A stretch of 53,543 nt of DNA from Cytophagaceae bacterium (lineage in GTDB: Bacteria > Bacteroidota > Bacteroidia > Cytophagales > Spirosomataceae): contig CANHXO010000003.1 in assembly GCA_947464595.1 (NCBI GenBank), positions 1-53,543 on the forward strand, in the 5' to 3' direction. The notes beneath the pieces were generated by a model. It worked only from the letters and a program-made list of their open reading frames with translations. It was not told the origin of the DNA and made no database searches. Each line of letters opens with the position of its first letter. Position 1 is the stretch's first letter. This document shows, in pieces, positions 27,933 through 38,346 of the stretch. The position numbers and the translations under genes are program-made.

Positions 27933-30812
27933 ATGCACCCAAATTTCAAATACCGAGAAGATTTTTCATTGAGACACAATAATTCAAATCCCGAGGATGT
28001 GAATGCCATGTTAAAGACCATTGGGGTCAATAGCCTGGCGACACTGATCGATCAAACTGTCCCTTCAAAAATCCGTTTGGAACGTGAATTACGTTTACCA
28101 AATCCCAAAACTGAATTCGAGTTTCTAAGGGATTTTAAGCAAATTATGGGGCAAAATAAGCTATTTAAAAGTCACATCGGTTTGGGCTACTATGATACCA
28201 TTACCCCCACGGTTATTCTTAGAAATATTTTAGAAAATCCGGCTTGGTACACGGCATACACCCCATACCAAGCGGAAATTGCGCAAGGAAGGTTGGAAAT
28301 GTTATTAAACTATCAAACCTTAATCATCGACCTAACAGGCATGGAATTAGCGAATGCTTCTTTGCTCGACGAAGGAACTGCTGCCGCCGAAGCAATGACG
28401 ATGTTGTTTGGTCAAAAATCATCCGATAAGGGCGATGCATTTTTTGTTTCTTCCCTTTGTTTACCTCAAACCATTGATGTTTTAAAAACACGTGCTGAAC
28501 CTATTGGCATTGAAATTATAGTAGGAGATCATCAAGCTGTCGACGTAACGGACACGAAATTTTTTGGAATGCTCTTGCAATATCCTGCGGCCAATGGCGA
28601 AGTCTTTGATTATAAAAATTTAGTGGATGCTGCCAAAGAAAATGATGTCCAAGTGGTAGTTGCTGCAGATCTGTTGGCATTAACATTATTAACTCCTCCG
28701 GGAGAATGGGGCGCGGATGTCGTGGTGGGTTGTTCCCAACGGTTTGGAGTACCTATGGGTTTTGGTGGACCGCATGCCGCATTTTTTGCCACAAAAGAAA
28801 AATACAAGAGAAGTATTCCGGGAAGGATCATTGGGGTTTCCGTGGATTCAGAAGGAAATCGCGCGTTAAGAATGGCCTTGCAAACCCGTGAGCAACATAT
28901 TCGTAGAGAAAAAGCGACTTCCAATATTTGTACGGCCCAAGTACTTTTATCCATCATGGCAGCAGCCTATGCTATTTACCATGGACCAGAAGGATTAAAG
29001 AAAATTGCTGGCAAAATTTATGGATTGACCGAATTATTGGGCGCCGGACTTAAAAAATTAGGCTTTGCCTTAGAAAATACGCAGCATTTTGATACGCTAA
29101 CCGTCCAAACCGGTGAGTTAACGGAAGAAATTAGAGCCTATGCGGAGGAAGCCCAAAGAAACTTTAGGTACTTTAAAAATGACCCAAGTAAATTGAGCAT
29201 CAACCTTGACGAAACCAGTTCAGAAGATGATGTGGTCGCTATTTTAGCCTTTTTCCAAAGAGCCAAAAACCACGGCATCGGAGGGGATGAATTAACGGTC
29301 GCTTGGCAAATTTCTGCTTCTTTGACTCGTAAGAGCTCATTCATGACACATGAAGTATTTCATAAATACCATTCTGAACATGGCATGTTGCGTTATTTAA
29401 AATCCTTAGAAGCCAAAGATTTATCCATGGTACATTCCATGATTTCCTTAGGTTCATGCACGATGAAGTTGAATGCGACGACTGAAATGATTCCAGTGAC
29501 ATGGCCGGAATTGGGAAAAATTCATCCATTTGCTCCGGGGGATCAGACGCGCGGGTACCAACGATTAATCATGGAATTGAACGATTGGCTATGTGAAATT
29601 ACTCGCTTTGCAGCCATGTCGATGCAACCAAACTCTGGAGCCCAAGGTGAGTATGCGGGTTTAATGGTAATCCGCGCTTATCATGCTTCGAGAGGTGATT
29701 CGCATCGAAATATTGCTTTAATTCCTTCCTCGGCACATGGAACAAATCCAGCCTCGGCCGTGATGGCGGGCATGAAAGTGGTCGTAACTTCCTGTGATGC
29801 CAATGGCAATATTGACGTAGCCGACTTGCGCGCAAAGGCGGAAGAGCACAAAGATCATTTAGCCTGCTTGATGGTCACTTATCCAAGTACCCATGGAGTC
29901 TTTGAAGAATCCATTCAGGAAATCTGCCAAATGATTCATGATTTTGGCGGGCAAGTGTACATGGATGGGGCCAATATGAACGCCCAGGTAGGTTTAACAT
30001 CTCCTGCGACGATCGGTGCCGATGTATGTCACTTAAATTTACATAAGACTTTTTGTATTCCTCATGGAGGTGGTGGACCTGGAATGGGGCCTATTGGCGT
30101 AGCAAAGCAATTAGTTCCTTTTTTACCTGGTCACGTGATGACCGATTCTGTTGCCGCAGAATCGCATGGGGCTGTTTCAGCCGCACCCGTAGGATCTGCC
30201 AGTATTTTAGCTATTTCCTATGCATACATTGCCATGATGGGAGGAGAAGGATTGACAAGAGCTACGGAAACAGCGATTTTAAATGCCAATTACATTAAGG
30301 CAAGGTTAGAAAAAGAATTCCCAATTCTATACACAGGTTCTCAAGGTCGTTGCGCACATGAAATGATTGTGGATTGTAGACCCTTTAAAACTTCTGCGGG
30401 CGTAGAGGCGGAAGATATCGCCAAGCGTTTAATGGATTATGGTTTTCATGCTCCTACCCTTTCTTTCCCAGTGGCGGGTACACTCATGATTGAGCCCACT
30501 GAATCTGAAAACAAAGATGAGTTAGATCGTTTTTGTGATGCCTTATTAAGCATTCGAGATGAGATTAGAGAAATTGAAAATGGAAGCGCCAACAAGCTAA
30601 ATAATGTGTTGAAAAATGCACCACATACGCAAAACATTGTGTTAATAGGGGAATGGAATCGCCCATATACGAGAGAAAAAGCGGTTTTTCCACTGCCTTA
30701 TGTGAAGTCGGCGAAATTCTGGCCAACCGTCTCCCGAATCGATTCAGCCTATGGAGATCGTAATTTGGTTTGTGCCTGCGAGCCGATTTCGAGCTACGTG
30801 GAAAACGCGTAA
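27933..30812 (+). CDS. gcvP: Glycine dehydrogenase (decarboxylating), single-chain P-protein
   Basis: About 959 aa; [44 protein letters not shown]-lysine region [25 protein letters not shown]. Confidence 0.97.
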   Translation: MHPNFKYREDFSLRHNNSNPEDVNAMLKTIGVNSLATLIDQTVPSKIRLERELRLPNPKTEFEFLRDFKQIMGQNKLFKSHIGLGYYDTITPTVILRNILENPAWYTAYTPYQAEIAQGRLEMLLNYQTLIIDLTGMELANASLLDEGTAAAEAMTMLFGQKSSDKGDAFFVSSLCLPQTIDVLKTRAEPIGIEIIVGDHQAVDVTDTKFFGMLLQYPAANGEVFDYKNLVDAAKENDVQVVVAADLLALTLLTPPGEWGADVVVGCSQRFGVPMGFGGPHAAFFATKEKYKRSIPGRIIGVSVDSEGNRALRMALQTREQHIRREKATSNICTAQVLLSIMAAAYAIYHGPEGLKKIAGKIYGLTELLGAGLKKLGFALENTQHFDTLTVQTGELTEEIRAYAEEAQRNFRYFKNDPSKLSINLDETSSEDDVVAILAFFQRAKNHGIGGDELTVAWQISASLTRKSSFMTHEVFHKYHSEHGMLRYLKSLEAKDLSMVHSMISLGSCTMKLNATTEMIPVTWPELGKIHPFAPGDQTRGYQRLIMELNDWLCEITRFAAMSMQPNSGAQGEYAGLMVIRAYHASRGDSHRNIALIPSSAHGTNPASAVMAGMKVVVTSCDANGNIDVADLRAKAEEHKDHLACLMVTYPSTHGVFEESIQEICQMIHDFGGQVYMDGANMNAQVGLTSPATIGADVCHLNLHKTFCIPHGGGGPGMGPIGVAKQLVPFLPGHVMTDSVAAESHGAVSAAPVGSASILAISYAYIAMMGGEGLTRATETAILNANYIKARLEKEFPILYTGSQGRCAHEMIVDCRPFKTSAGVEAEDIAKRLMDYGFHAPTLSFPVAGTLMIEPTESENKDELDRFCDALLSIRDEIREIENGSANKLNNVLKNAPHTQNIVLIGEWNRPYTREKAVFPLPYVKSAKFWPTVSRIDSAYGDRNLVCACEPISSYVENA

Positions 30813-31018
30813 ATCCAGACGCATTTTTTAATCGTTCATTGCCATTATTTTGGCATTTATGATTTTGGTTGTGTTTTATGAAATTTAATTTAGTATGCTT
30901 GCATAACACTTTAAATTTTATTTATATTTACCTCTTGGCTTTGATAATTTGGTTGAAATTGCAAAGACCAAAAGTAGGTTGACCCATTTATACTAAGTAA
31001 AAACAAATATCATTTCGA

Positions 31019-33424
31019 ATGAATCGTTCCATCAAAAAAGTAGCCATACTGGGCTCAGGAATCATGGGCTCTCGTATAGCCTGTCATTTTGCAAATATTG
31101 GGGTACAAGTTCTTCTTTTAGACATAGCGCCTAAAGAATTGAATGCGGAGGAATTAGCCAAAGGATTAACCATTGACAATCCTTTAGTGAAGAATAGAAT
31201 CGTAAATCAAGCATTCCAACAAACATTAAAGTCTAAACCTGCTTCCCTTTATCAAACCGGATTTGCAGCGAATATCCAATTAGGAAATTTTGACGATAAT
31301 TTGTCTGGAATCGTAGATGCTGATTGGATCATGGAAGTGGTCGTAGAGAATTTGGCCATCAAAAAATCTTTATACGATCGCGTGGAGCAATTCAGAAAAG
31401 ACGGAACTTTAATTACGTCAAATACCTCTGGAATTCCGATTCATTTAATGGCGGAAGGTCGTTCAGCTGATTTCCAAGCACATTTTTGCGGAACGCACTT
31501 CTTTAACCCTCCGCGTTATTTAAAGTTATTAGAAATCATCCCAACGCCAAAAACGAATCCATCGGTCATCGAATTTTTATTGGCCTACGGCGAAACACAA
31601 TTGGGAAAGACCACCGTCTTATGTAAAGACACACCCGCTTTTATCGCAAATCGCATCGGAGTCTACTCCATGATGCAGACGATGAAAGTAGTGGAAGAAT
31701 TAGGATTAAGTGTTGAGCAAGTAGATAAATTGACCTCTAAAGTCGTAGGCCGACCGAAATCCGGCACTTTCCGTTTATCAGATGTCGTGGGCTTAGACAC
31801 CACCGTTCATGTCGCAAATAATTTGAAAGCGGCGTTAACGGAAGATGAAAGCAAATCGATTTTCGAATTGCCTTCCATGATGCAAAAATTAATGGACAAC
31901 CAATGGCTCGGCGATAAAACCGGCCAAGGATTTTATAAAAAGACGAAAGACTCAACGGGCAAAACCGTCATCTTAAGTTTGGATTTACAGACCTTTGAAT
32001 ACCGGTCGGCCCAACGTGTTTCCTTTGAAACGCTGGAACGCTCGAAAGCGGTGGACCAATTAGCTGATCGGTTTGCATTACTATTAGCAGGTCAAGATTT
32101 AGCTGGTGAGTTTTACCGCAAAACAATCTTAGACGGTTTCCGCTACGCGTCGAATCGCGTACCTGAAATCGCAGATGATTTGGTGAAAATCGACCAAGCA
32201 ATTTGTGCAGGTTTTGGTTGGGAAATGGGTGTATTTGAAACCTGGGATGCGATTGGTGTAGAAAAGGCGATTGCCATGATGGCAGATTTAGGATTAAGTC
32301 CAGCTGCTTGGGTTAGTGATATGTTGGCCCAAGGCCATCAAACTTTTTACAAAATTGAAGGTGTCAAAAGGATGTTTTATGACCTTGCTAGCAAAAAATA
32401 CCAAGTCATTCCGGGCCAAGAGAAGCAAATAAATCTATCCATTTTAAAACCAACCAAAACGGTCTTTAAAAATGATGATGCGCACATCATCGATTTAGGA
32501 GATGGCATCGTAGGATTGGAATTTCATTCTAAAATGAATACCATGGGCCAAGGTGTCCTAGAAGGACTTGCTTATGCGATAGAAACGGCAGAAAAAGATT
32601 TTCGTGGTTTGGTCATTGGAAATGAATCCAATGAAGCATTTTCAGCTGGCGCAAATTTGGGCATGTTGTACATGTTTGGCATCGAGAAGAAATTCGACGA
32701 GGTGAACCAGATGATTGCCACGTTCCAAGAATCCATGATGCGCGTTCGCTATTCTAGCATTCCGGTGGTGGTAGCGCCCCATACCTTAGCTTTAGGCGGT
32801 GGTTGCGAAATCAATTTACATGCCGATAAAATCGTTGCCCATTCAGAGTTGTATATGGGTTTAGTAGAAGTGGGTGTAGGTTTAATCCCAGCGGGTGGAG
32901 GAACCAAAGAGATGGCATTGAGAATGGGCGAAGCAAGAAGAACGGGAGATGTGGAGTTGAATAGGCTCCAACAAGCCTTTATGAATATTGCGACGGCGAA
33001 GGTGAGTACATCCGCTCATGAGGCATTGGAAATGAACTATTTAAGAACGCAGGATCGCATTGTATTAAATCGAAGCCAAGTCATTAGTGAGGCGAAAAAA
33101 GAAGCCATCTTATTAGCAGAGGCGGGGTACGTACAAAAAAATCGACGGAGTGATGTTTGGGTGGAGGGCAAGCAAGGCTTGGCTTTATTCAAAGCAGGAA
33201 TTCAAGGGATGTTGATGGGCCGATACATTTCGGAACACGATGCCTTGATTGCAAATAAATTAGCTTTTGCTATTTGTGGCGGTGATTTAGATGCACCCCA
33301 ACAAGTCACCGAACAATATTTATTGGATCTTGAGCGCGAAGCATTTTTATCGTTGACAGGAGAACAAAAAACCATGGACAGAATCGGAAGCCTATTAAGT
33401 GGCGGAAAACCTTTAAGAAATTAA
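31019..33424 (+). CDS. 3-hydroxyacyl-CoA dehydrogenase/enoyl-CoA hydratase fusion (FadN-like domain order)
   Basis: 801 aa; N-terminal Rossmann KVAILGSGIMGSRIACHFANIG, HFFNPPRYLKLLEIIP; C-terminal crotonase FSAGANLGMLYMFG...ALGGGCEINLHADKIVAHSELYMGLVEVGVGLIPAGGGTKE. Confidence 0.93.
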   Translation: MNRSIKKVAILGSGIMGSRIACHFANIGVQVLLLDIAPKELNAEELAKGLTIDNPLVKNRIVNQAFQQTLKSKPASLYQTGFAANIQLGNFDDNLSGIVDADWIMEVVVENLAIKKSLYDRVEQFRKDGTLITSNTSGIPIHLMAEGRSADFQAHFCGTHFFNPPRYLKLLEIIPTPKTNPSVIEFLLAYGETQLGKTTVLCKDTPAFIANRIGVYSMMQTMKVVEELGLSVEQVDKLTSKVVGRPKSGTFRLSDVVGLDTTVHVANNLKAALTEDESKSIFELPSMMQKLMDNQWLGDKTGQGFYKKTKDSTGKTVILSLDLQTFEYRSAQRVSFETLERSKAVDQLADRFALLLAGQDLAGEFYRKTILDGFRYASNRVPEIADDLVKIDQAICAGFGWEMGVFETWDAIGVEKAIAMMADLGLSPAAWVSDMLAQGHQTFYKIEGVKRMFYDLASKKYQVIPGQEKQINLSILKPTKTVFKNDDAHIIDLGDGIVGLEFHSKMNTMGQGVLEGLAYAIETAEKDFRGLVIGNESNEAFSAGANLGMLYMFGIEKKFDEVNQMIATFQESMMRVRYSSIPVVVAPHTLALGGGCEINLHADKIVAHSELYMGLVEVGVGLIPAGGGTKEMALRMGEARRTGDVELNRLQQAFMNIATAKVSTSAHEALEMNYLRTQDRIVLNRSQVISEAKKEAILLAEAGYVQKNRRSDVWVEGKQGLALFKAGIQGMLMGRYISEHDALIANKLAFAICGGDLDAPQQVTEQYLLDLEREAFLSLTGEQKTMDRIGSLLSGGKPLRN

Positions 33425-33436
33425 TCAATTACGAAT

Positions 33437-34612
33437 ATGAATGCATACATAATAGCTGGTTATCGTACGGCGGTGGCTAAGGCCAATCGCGGAGGATTTC
33501 GTACCATGCGTCCAGATGATTTGGCGGCTGAAGTAATCAAACATTTAATGGCACAAGTTCCATCGGTGGATCCGGCTTTGGTCGACGATTTAATTGTGGG
33601 AAATGCCATTCCTGAGGCGGAACAAGGCATGCAAATGGCACGCTACATTTCATTATTGTCTTTGCCAAAAAGTGTCCCTGGATTTATCATTAACCGATAT
33701 TGTGGTTCAGGATTGGAAGCCATTGCATTGGCTTCTGCCAAAGTAGCCTCAGGTATGGCGGATTGTGTGATTGCCGGAGGAACGGAATCGATGACGATGT
33801 TGCCGATGATGGGTCATAAAACGGTATTGAATTACGGAATTGCCAATGAGCACCCTGATTATTACATCGGGATGGGATTGACGGCGGAGGAAGTAAGTAA
33901 AAAATATAATGTGACTAGAGAAGAGCAAGATGCTTTTTCATTCGCATCGCATCAAAAAGCCTTAGCTGCACAGAAAGCAGGCTTATTTACAGACCAAATC
34001 GTTCCCGTGAAAGTTTCCGAGAATTATTTTGATGCCAAATCAGGTACGAAAAAAACACGCGAGTGGGTAGTTTCTCAGGATGAAGGTCCACGTGCCGATA
34101 CCACATTGGAGGCATTAGGGAAATTGAAACCGGTATTTGCCATGGGCGGTTCAGTAACCGCTGGAAATGCATCACAAACTTCGGACGGTGCAGCTTTTGT
34201 ACTGGTCGTTTCGGAAAAATTTGTAGAACAATATAAGTTGAAGCCCATTGCCAAAATGCTTAGTTATGCAGCAGCAGGTGTGGAACCGAGCCTTATGGGT
34301 ATCGGGCCAGTGGAAGCGATTCCGATCGCCTTGAAAAAAGCGGGTTTACAATTGAAGGACATTGATTTGATCGAATTGAATGAGGCCTTTGCGGCACAGT
34401 CTTTGGCCGTCATCAAAACCTTAGGTATCGATCAAGAAAAAGTCAATGTCAACGGAGGAGCCATTGCATTAGGGCATCCACTGGGTTGTTCGGGTGCAAA
34501 ATTATCGATCCAACTCTTCCATGAACTTCGTAGGCGCAACAAAAAATATGGAATGGTGACCGCCTGCGTAGGGGGTGGCCAAGGAGTAGCAGGTATTTAC
34601 GAACTGCTTTAA
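33437..34612 (+). CDS. fadA: Acetyl-CoA C-acyltransferase (thiolase)
   Basis: 391 aa; NRYCGSGLEAIALA, NVNGGAIALGHPLGCSGAK, VTACVGGGQGVAGIYELL. Confidence 0.95.
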   Translation: MNAYIIAGYRTAVAKANRGGFRTMRPDDLAAEVIKHLMAQVPSVDPALVDDLIVGNAIPEAEQGMQMARYISLLSLPKSVPGFIINRYCGSGLEAIALASAKVASGMADCVIAGGTESMTMLPMMGHKTVLNYGIANEHPDYYIGMGLTAEEVSKKYNVTREEQDAFSFASHQKALAAQKAGLFTDQIVPVKVSENYFDAKSGTKKTREWVVSQDEGPRADTTLEALGKLKPVFAMGGSVTAGNASQTSDGAAFVLVVSEKFVEQYKLKPIAKMLSYAAAGVEPSLMGIGPVEAIPIALKKAGLQLKDIDLIELNEAFAAQSLAVIKTLGIDQEKVNVNGGAIALGHPLGCSGAKLSIQLFHELRRRNKKYGMVTACVGGGQGVAGIYELL

Positions 34613-34641
34613 AAAAAATAGACGTCAAATGGACGTCTATT
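34611..34641 (-). terminator. Intrinsic terminator, distal of two between fadA and rho
   Basis: AATAGACGTC-aaatg-GACGTCTATT stem; A8 run on the left gives a U-tract on the minus strand. Confidence 0.7.
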
Positions 34642-34650
34642 CTAAAAATT

Positions 34651-34688
34651 AAAAAAGTCTTTGAAACACATTCAAAGACTTTTTTTTG
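34651..34688. terminator. Bidirectional intrinsic terminator between fadA and rho
   Basis: AAAAAAGTCTTTGAA-acaca-TTCAAAGACTTTTTT symmetric stem. Confidence 0.85.
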
Positions 34689-34693
34689 ACCTT

Positions 34694-36289
34694 TTATCGA
34701 TTCATCGAAACAAGAAACTCTTCGTTCGTTCTCGTCCCTTTCATCTGTTGCTGTAAAAACTCCATGGCCTCCACAGAATTCATATCAGACATGTGCTTGC
34801 GTAAAATCCACACGCGCTGAAGTACCGCAGGATCCATTAATAAATCTTCACGGCGCGTACCTGAAGCAGTAATATCGATGGCTGGATAAACACGGCGATT
34901 GGACAATTTACGATCCAACTGCAATTCCATGTTACCCGTTCCTTTAAATTCTTCGAAAATGACTTCGTCCATTTTACTACCTGTCTCTGTCAAGGCGGTG
35001 GCAATAATCGTTAATGAACCTCCATTTTCAACATTTCTGGCTGCACCAAAGAAACGTTTTGGCTTATGTAAAGCGTTTGCATCCACACCTCCAGATAATA
35101 TTTTACCAGAAGAAGGAACAACAGTATTGTAAGCACGGGCTAATCGAGTGATTGAATCCAACAAGATGACCACATCATGTCCACATTCCACCATCCTTTT
35201 GGCTTTTTCCAATACGATACTGGCCACTTTTACGTGACGCTCCGCTTGTTCATCAAAGGTGGACGAAATAACTTCAGCACGTACCGAACGCTGCATATCT
35301 GTTACCTCTTCAGGTCTTTCATCGATCAACAAAATGATCAAATACACCTCAGGGTGGTTTCGAGAAATAGCATTAGCTATGTCCTTCAATAAAACCGTTT
35401 TACCCGTTTTCGGCTGGGCAACGATCATTCCACGCTGGCCCTTGCCTATCGGCGCAAATAAATCTAAAATCCGAGTTGAATAATTATCTGCCGACGTAGA
35501 AAGATTTAATTTCTCTTCCGGAAAAAGTGGCGTCAAGTATTCAAAATTAATTCGATCACGTATCTCATCGGTAGTTTTTCCATTCACGGATTCTACTTTC
35601 AATAAGGCAAAGTATTTTTCGCCTTCTTTCGGTGGGCGAATTTTACCCAAAATAGTATCTCCCGTTTTCAAACCAAACATTTTGATTTGAGAAGGAGACA
35701 CATAAATATCATCTGGGGAAGCTAAATAATTATAATCAGAAGAACGCATAAAACCATAACCACCCTCTTGCATGATTTCAAGAACACCCTCATTATCAAT
35801 TAAACCATCTAACTCTTTGATGATCTGATTGTAATTAGACCTAGGCTTAAATTGCTGAGGAGATTGCGTTTGTGCCTCTTCTTTAGGAAGTTTATCCACA
35901 TCTACTGGAGCATCTGTAGGAGAAACCTTGGAGTCCACTACATTTTCATTATTCGTAATGAAGGAAGTATCCACCACCTCATCTTCAGAAGGTGCCATTG
36001 AATCATATTCAATCGGTGCTTCCTCCACATCGGGCTGACGACGCTCTTGGCGGGGACGAAAATTCTTTGAAGGTCTAGCAGGCTTTGCCTCTGCATTGGC
36101 CTCTACTTTTGTTTCCACAGACTCATTTGCCACTTCTGAAACACTCACCCCGGGCTCTACGATTGATGTCGGCATGGGTGCTAGCGCAGGTTCTTCTGTT
36201 GATTTTTGAATTCTTTGACGCTTAGGACGATCATTGGTAGGCAATTCTTCCGCGACTTTTTTTACTTTCCTGATTGGTTTTTCTTCCAT
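34694..36289 (-). CDS. rho: Transcription termination factor Rho with extended N-terminal domain
   Basis: 531 aa; [25 protein letters not shown] (Walker A), [56 protein letters not shown]. Confidence 0.97.
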   Translation of the reverse strand: MEEKPIRKVKKVAEELPTNDRPKRQRIQKSTEEPALAPMPTSIVEPGVSVSEVANESVETKVEANAEAKPARPSKNFRPRQERRQPDVEEAPIEYDSMAPSEDEVVDTSFITNNENVVDSKVSPTDAPVDVDKLPKEEAQTQSPQQFKPRSNYNQIIKELDGLIDNEGVLEIMQEGGYGFMRSSDYNYLASPDDIYVSPSQIKMFGLKTGDTILGKIRPPKEGEKYFALLKVESVNGKTTDEIRDRINFEYLTPLFPEEKLNLSTSADNYSTRILDLFAPIGKGQRGMIVAQPKTGKTVLLKDIANAISRNHPEVYLIILLIDERPEEVTDMQRSVRAEVISSTFDEQAERHVKVASIVLEKAKRMVECGHDVVILLDSITRLARAYNTVVPSSGKILSGGVDANALHKPKRFFGAARNVENGGSLTIIATALTETGSKMDEVIFEEFKGTGNMELQLDRKLSNRRVYPAIDITASGTRREDLLMDPAVLQRVWILRKHMSDMNSVEAMEFLQQQMKGTRTNEEFLVSMNR

Positions 36290-36602
36290 AAAATGGTGAA
36301 ATGATTTTTCTTAATTTGATTTAACAAACCTAATTTCTGATCAGAAGACCATCTTTGAAACATTTTTTCAAGACACATCAAGTGCTTTAGAAAATGGTTT
36401 TAAGATTAAAAGGAACTGGGAATGCTAAAATAGAAGTGCTTACGACATTGAAACACAGTGCAATACTACGTTACATATATTAGATTATCAAACATTTTTT
36501 ATCATTTTTAACGGAATTGTCTCATTTTAAATCAATTTCTTAGGAATCAATCGATATTTAGCGCCTTTTCGACCCAAAATTTGTAATTTGCATTCGCATT
36601 AC

Positions 36603-37742
36603 ATGATGACATCTCACCTAAAAATTTTAACGGACCAACTGCAAGAACGGCAGCAAAATGGGCTTATTCGCGCATTAAGCTCTGTTAATCTGTTAATTGA
36701 TTTTTGTTCCAATGATTATTTGGGGCTGGCAAAGAATGAAAAATTGTCTACTAAAATTGAGGCAGATTTCAATCTTTTAAAATCCAACATGACTGCTATC
36801 AATGGCTCGACTGGTTCTAGGTTGATATCAGGACAATCCATGCCAGTGGAACAATTTGAAAAAAAATGTGCTGAGTTTCACCAAGCAGAAGCTGCCCTAT
36901 TATTTGCTAGTGGCTATGATGCGAATGTGGGACTATTATCTTCCATCACCCAAAAAGATCAAGTCGTATTCTGCGATCAATTGTTGCATGCTAGCTTAAT
37001 TGATGGGATTCGTTTAGGGAAAGCAGAAAGAAAAATATTTAAGCACAATGATTTAGTCGACTTAGAAAATTTATTGAAATCCTATCCATTGGAAACAGTT
37101 AAATGGATTGTGGTCGAATCATTGTATTCCATGGATGGAGATAAGGCACCTTTGCGGGATTTAGTCGAATTAAAAAATAAATACAACGCTGAAATCATTC
37201 TGGATGAGGCACATGCGGGAGGAATTTACGGCCCACATGGCAATGGATTAGCGGTAGAAATGGGCATCGAAAAAGAGATTTTTGCGCGTGTCATTACCTT
37301 TGGAAAAGCCTGGGGCAATGCTGGTGCCGTCGTTTTAGGGCCACAAACATTAATCGATTTCTTGATAAATTTTGCGAGGCCATTCATTTATTCAACAGCC
37401 CCAAGTCCACATCATATTTCTAGTCTATCCACCACGTTAGAATTTCTTAAATTACAGGATGAACCAAGAAAAAAACTTCATGAAAATATTGATTTTTTTA
37501 CCCAACATATCTATTCAGTTCTTTGGGGGAAAAGCGAATCTGCCATTCAAACTTATTACATTTCAGGAAATTTACATGTAAAAAAAGCTGCCAAAATACT
37601 TCAAGAAAAGGGATTTGCAGTAAAAGCCATCGTGTACCCAACCGTTCCCAAAGGTGAAGAAAGGATTAGAATCACCTTGAGTTGCTTGACTAAAAAAGAG
37701 GATATATTAACGCTTATTAATCACTTGGAATCCTATGAATAA
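36603..37742 (+). CDS. bioF: 8-amino-7-oxononanoate synthase
   Basis: DFCSNDYLGLAKN, GSTGSRLISGQ, ILDEAHAGGIYG, PLP Lys region VITFGKAWGNAGA; followed by bioD and bioA; start assigned to MMTSHLK. Confidence 0.9.
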   Translation: MMTSHLKILTDQLQERQQNGLIRALSSVNLLIDFCSNDYLGLAKNEKLSTKIEADFNLLKSNMTAINGSTGSRLISGQSMPVEQFEKKCAEFHQAEAALLFASGYDANVGLLSSITQKDQVVFCDQLLHASLIDGIRLGKAERKIFKHNDLVDLENLLKSYPLETVKWIVVESLYSMDGDKAPLRDLVELKNKYNAEIILDEAHAGGIYGPHGNGLAVEMGIEKEIFARVITFGKAWGNAGAVVLGPQTLIDFLINFARPFIYSTAPSPHHISSLSTTLEFLKLQDEPRKKLHENIDFFTQHIYSVLWGKSESAIQTYYISGNLHVKKAAKILQEKGFAVKAIVYPTVPKGEERIRITLSCLTKKEDILTLINHLESYE

Positions 37743-38346
37743 TTCATTTATCGTGGCTGGAATTGGTACTGAAATAGGAAAAACGCTTATATCGGCGATT
37801 TTCACTCAGGCTATGCAGGCCGACTATTGGAAACCGATTCAATCGGGAAATCCGGAAGAAGCGGATGCTTTATTTATAAAAAAAATGACCCAAATTCCCA
37901 ATTTAAAAGTTTGGGATTCTAGCTATGTCCTGAGCCAGCCGCTCTCTCCTCATACCGCTGCTGAAATCGATGGTGTTACCATTGACTTAGAAAAAATACA
38001 ATTGCCTCAAACCCACAATTCATTGATTGTGGAATTGGCAGGAGGAATTCTTGTACCCATTAACGACCATCAAACGAATTTAGATCTGATAAAAAAACTA
38101 GATCTACCCGTACTTTTGGTTAGTAAAAATTATTTAGGTAGCATCAACCATACTTTATTAACTTTTCAAATTCTTAAGGATAACCACATACCCATTATGG
38201 GAATTGTCTTTAATGGACCATCAAATCCTTCCGGTGAAAATTTCATTTTAAATTACACGCATTTACCCGTAGTTTTGCGTGTCCAACAGGAAATGGAAAT
38301 TACACCCGAAATCATTCATCATTATGCCAAATCCATCTCAAAATAA
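37735..38346 (+). CDS. bioD: Dethiobiotin synthase
   Basis: FIVAGIGTEIGKTLISA P-loop, YWKPIQSG, ELAGGILVPI; overlaps bioF. Confidence 0.95.
   Translation: MNNSFIVAGIGTEIGKTLISAIFTQAMQADYWKPIQSGNPEEADALFIKKMTQIPNLKVWDSSYVLSQPLSPHTAAEIDGVTIDLEKIQLPQTHNSLIVELAGGILVPINDHQTNLDLIKKLDLPVLLVSKNYLGSINHTLLTFQILKDNHIPIMGIVFNGPSNPSGENFILNYTHLPVVLRVQQEMEITPEIIHHYAKSISK

Noticed and set aside
28610-28957. 115-aa antisense ORF over gcvP
   Set aside because: Overlaps a highly conserved enzyme; no independent support.
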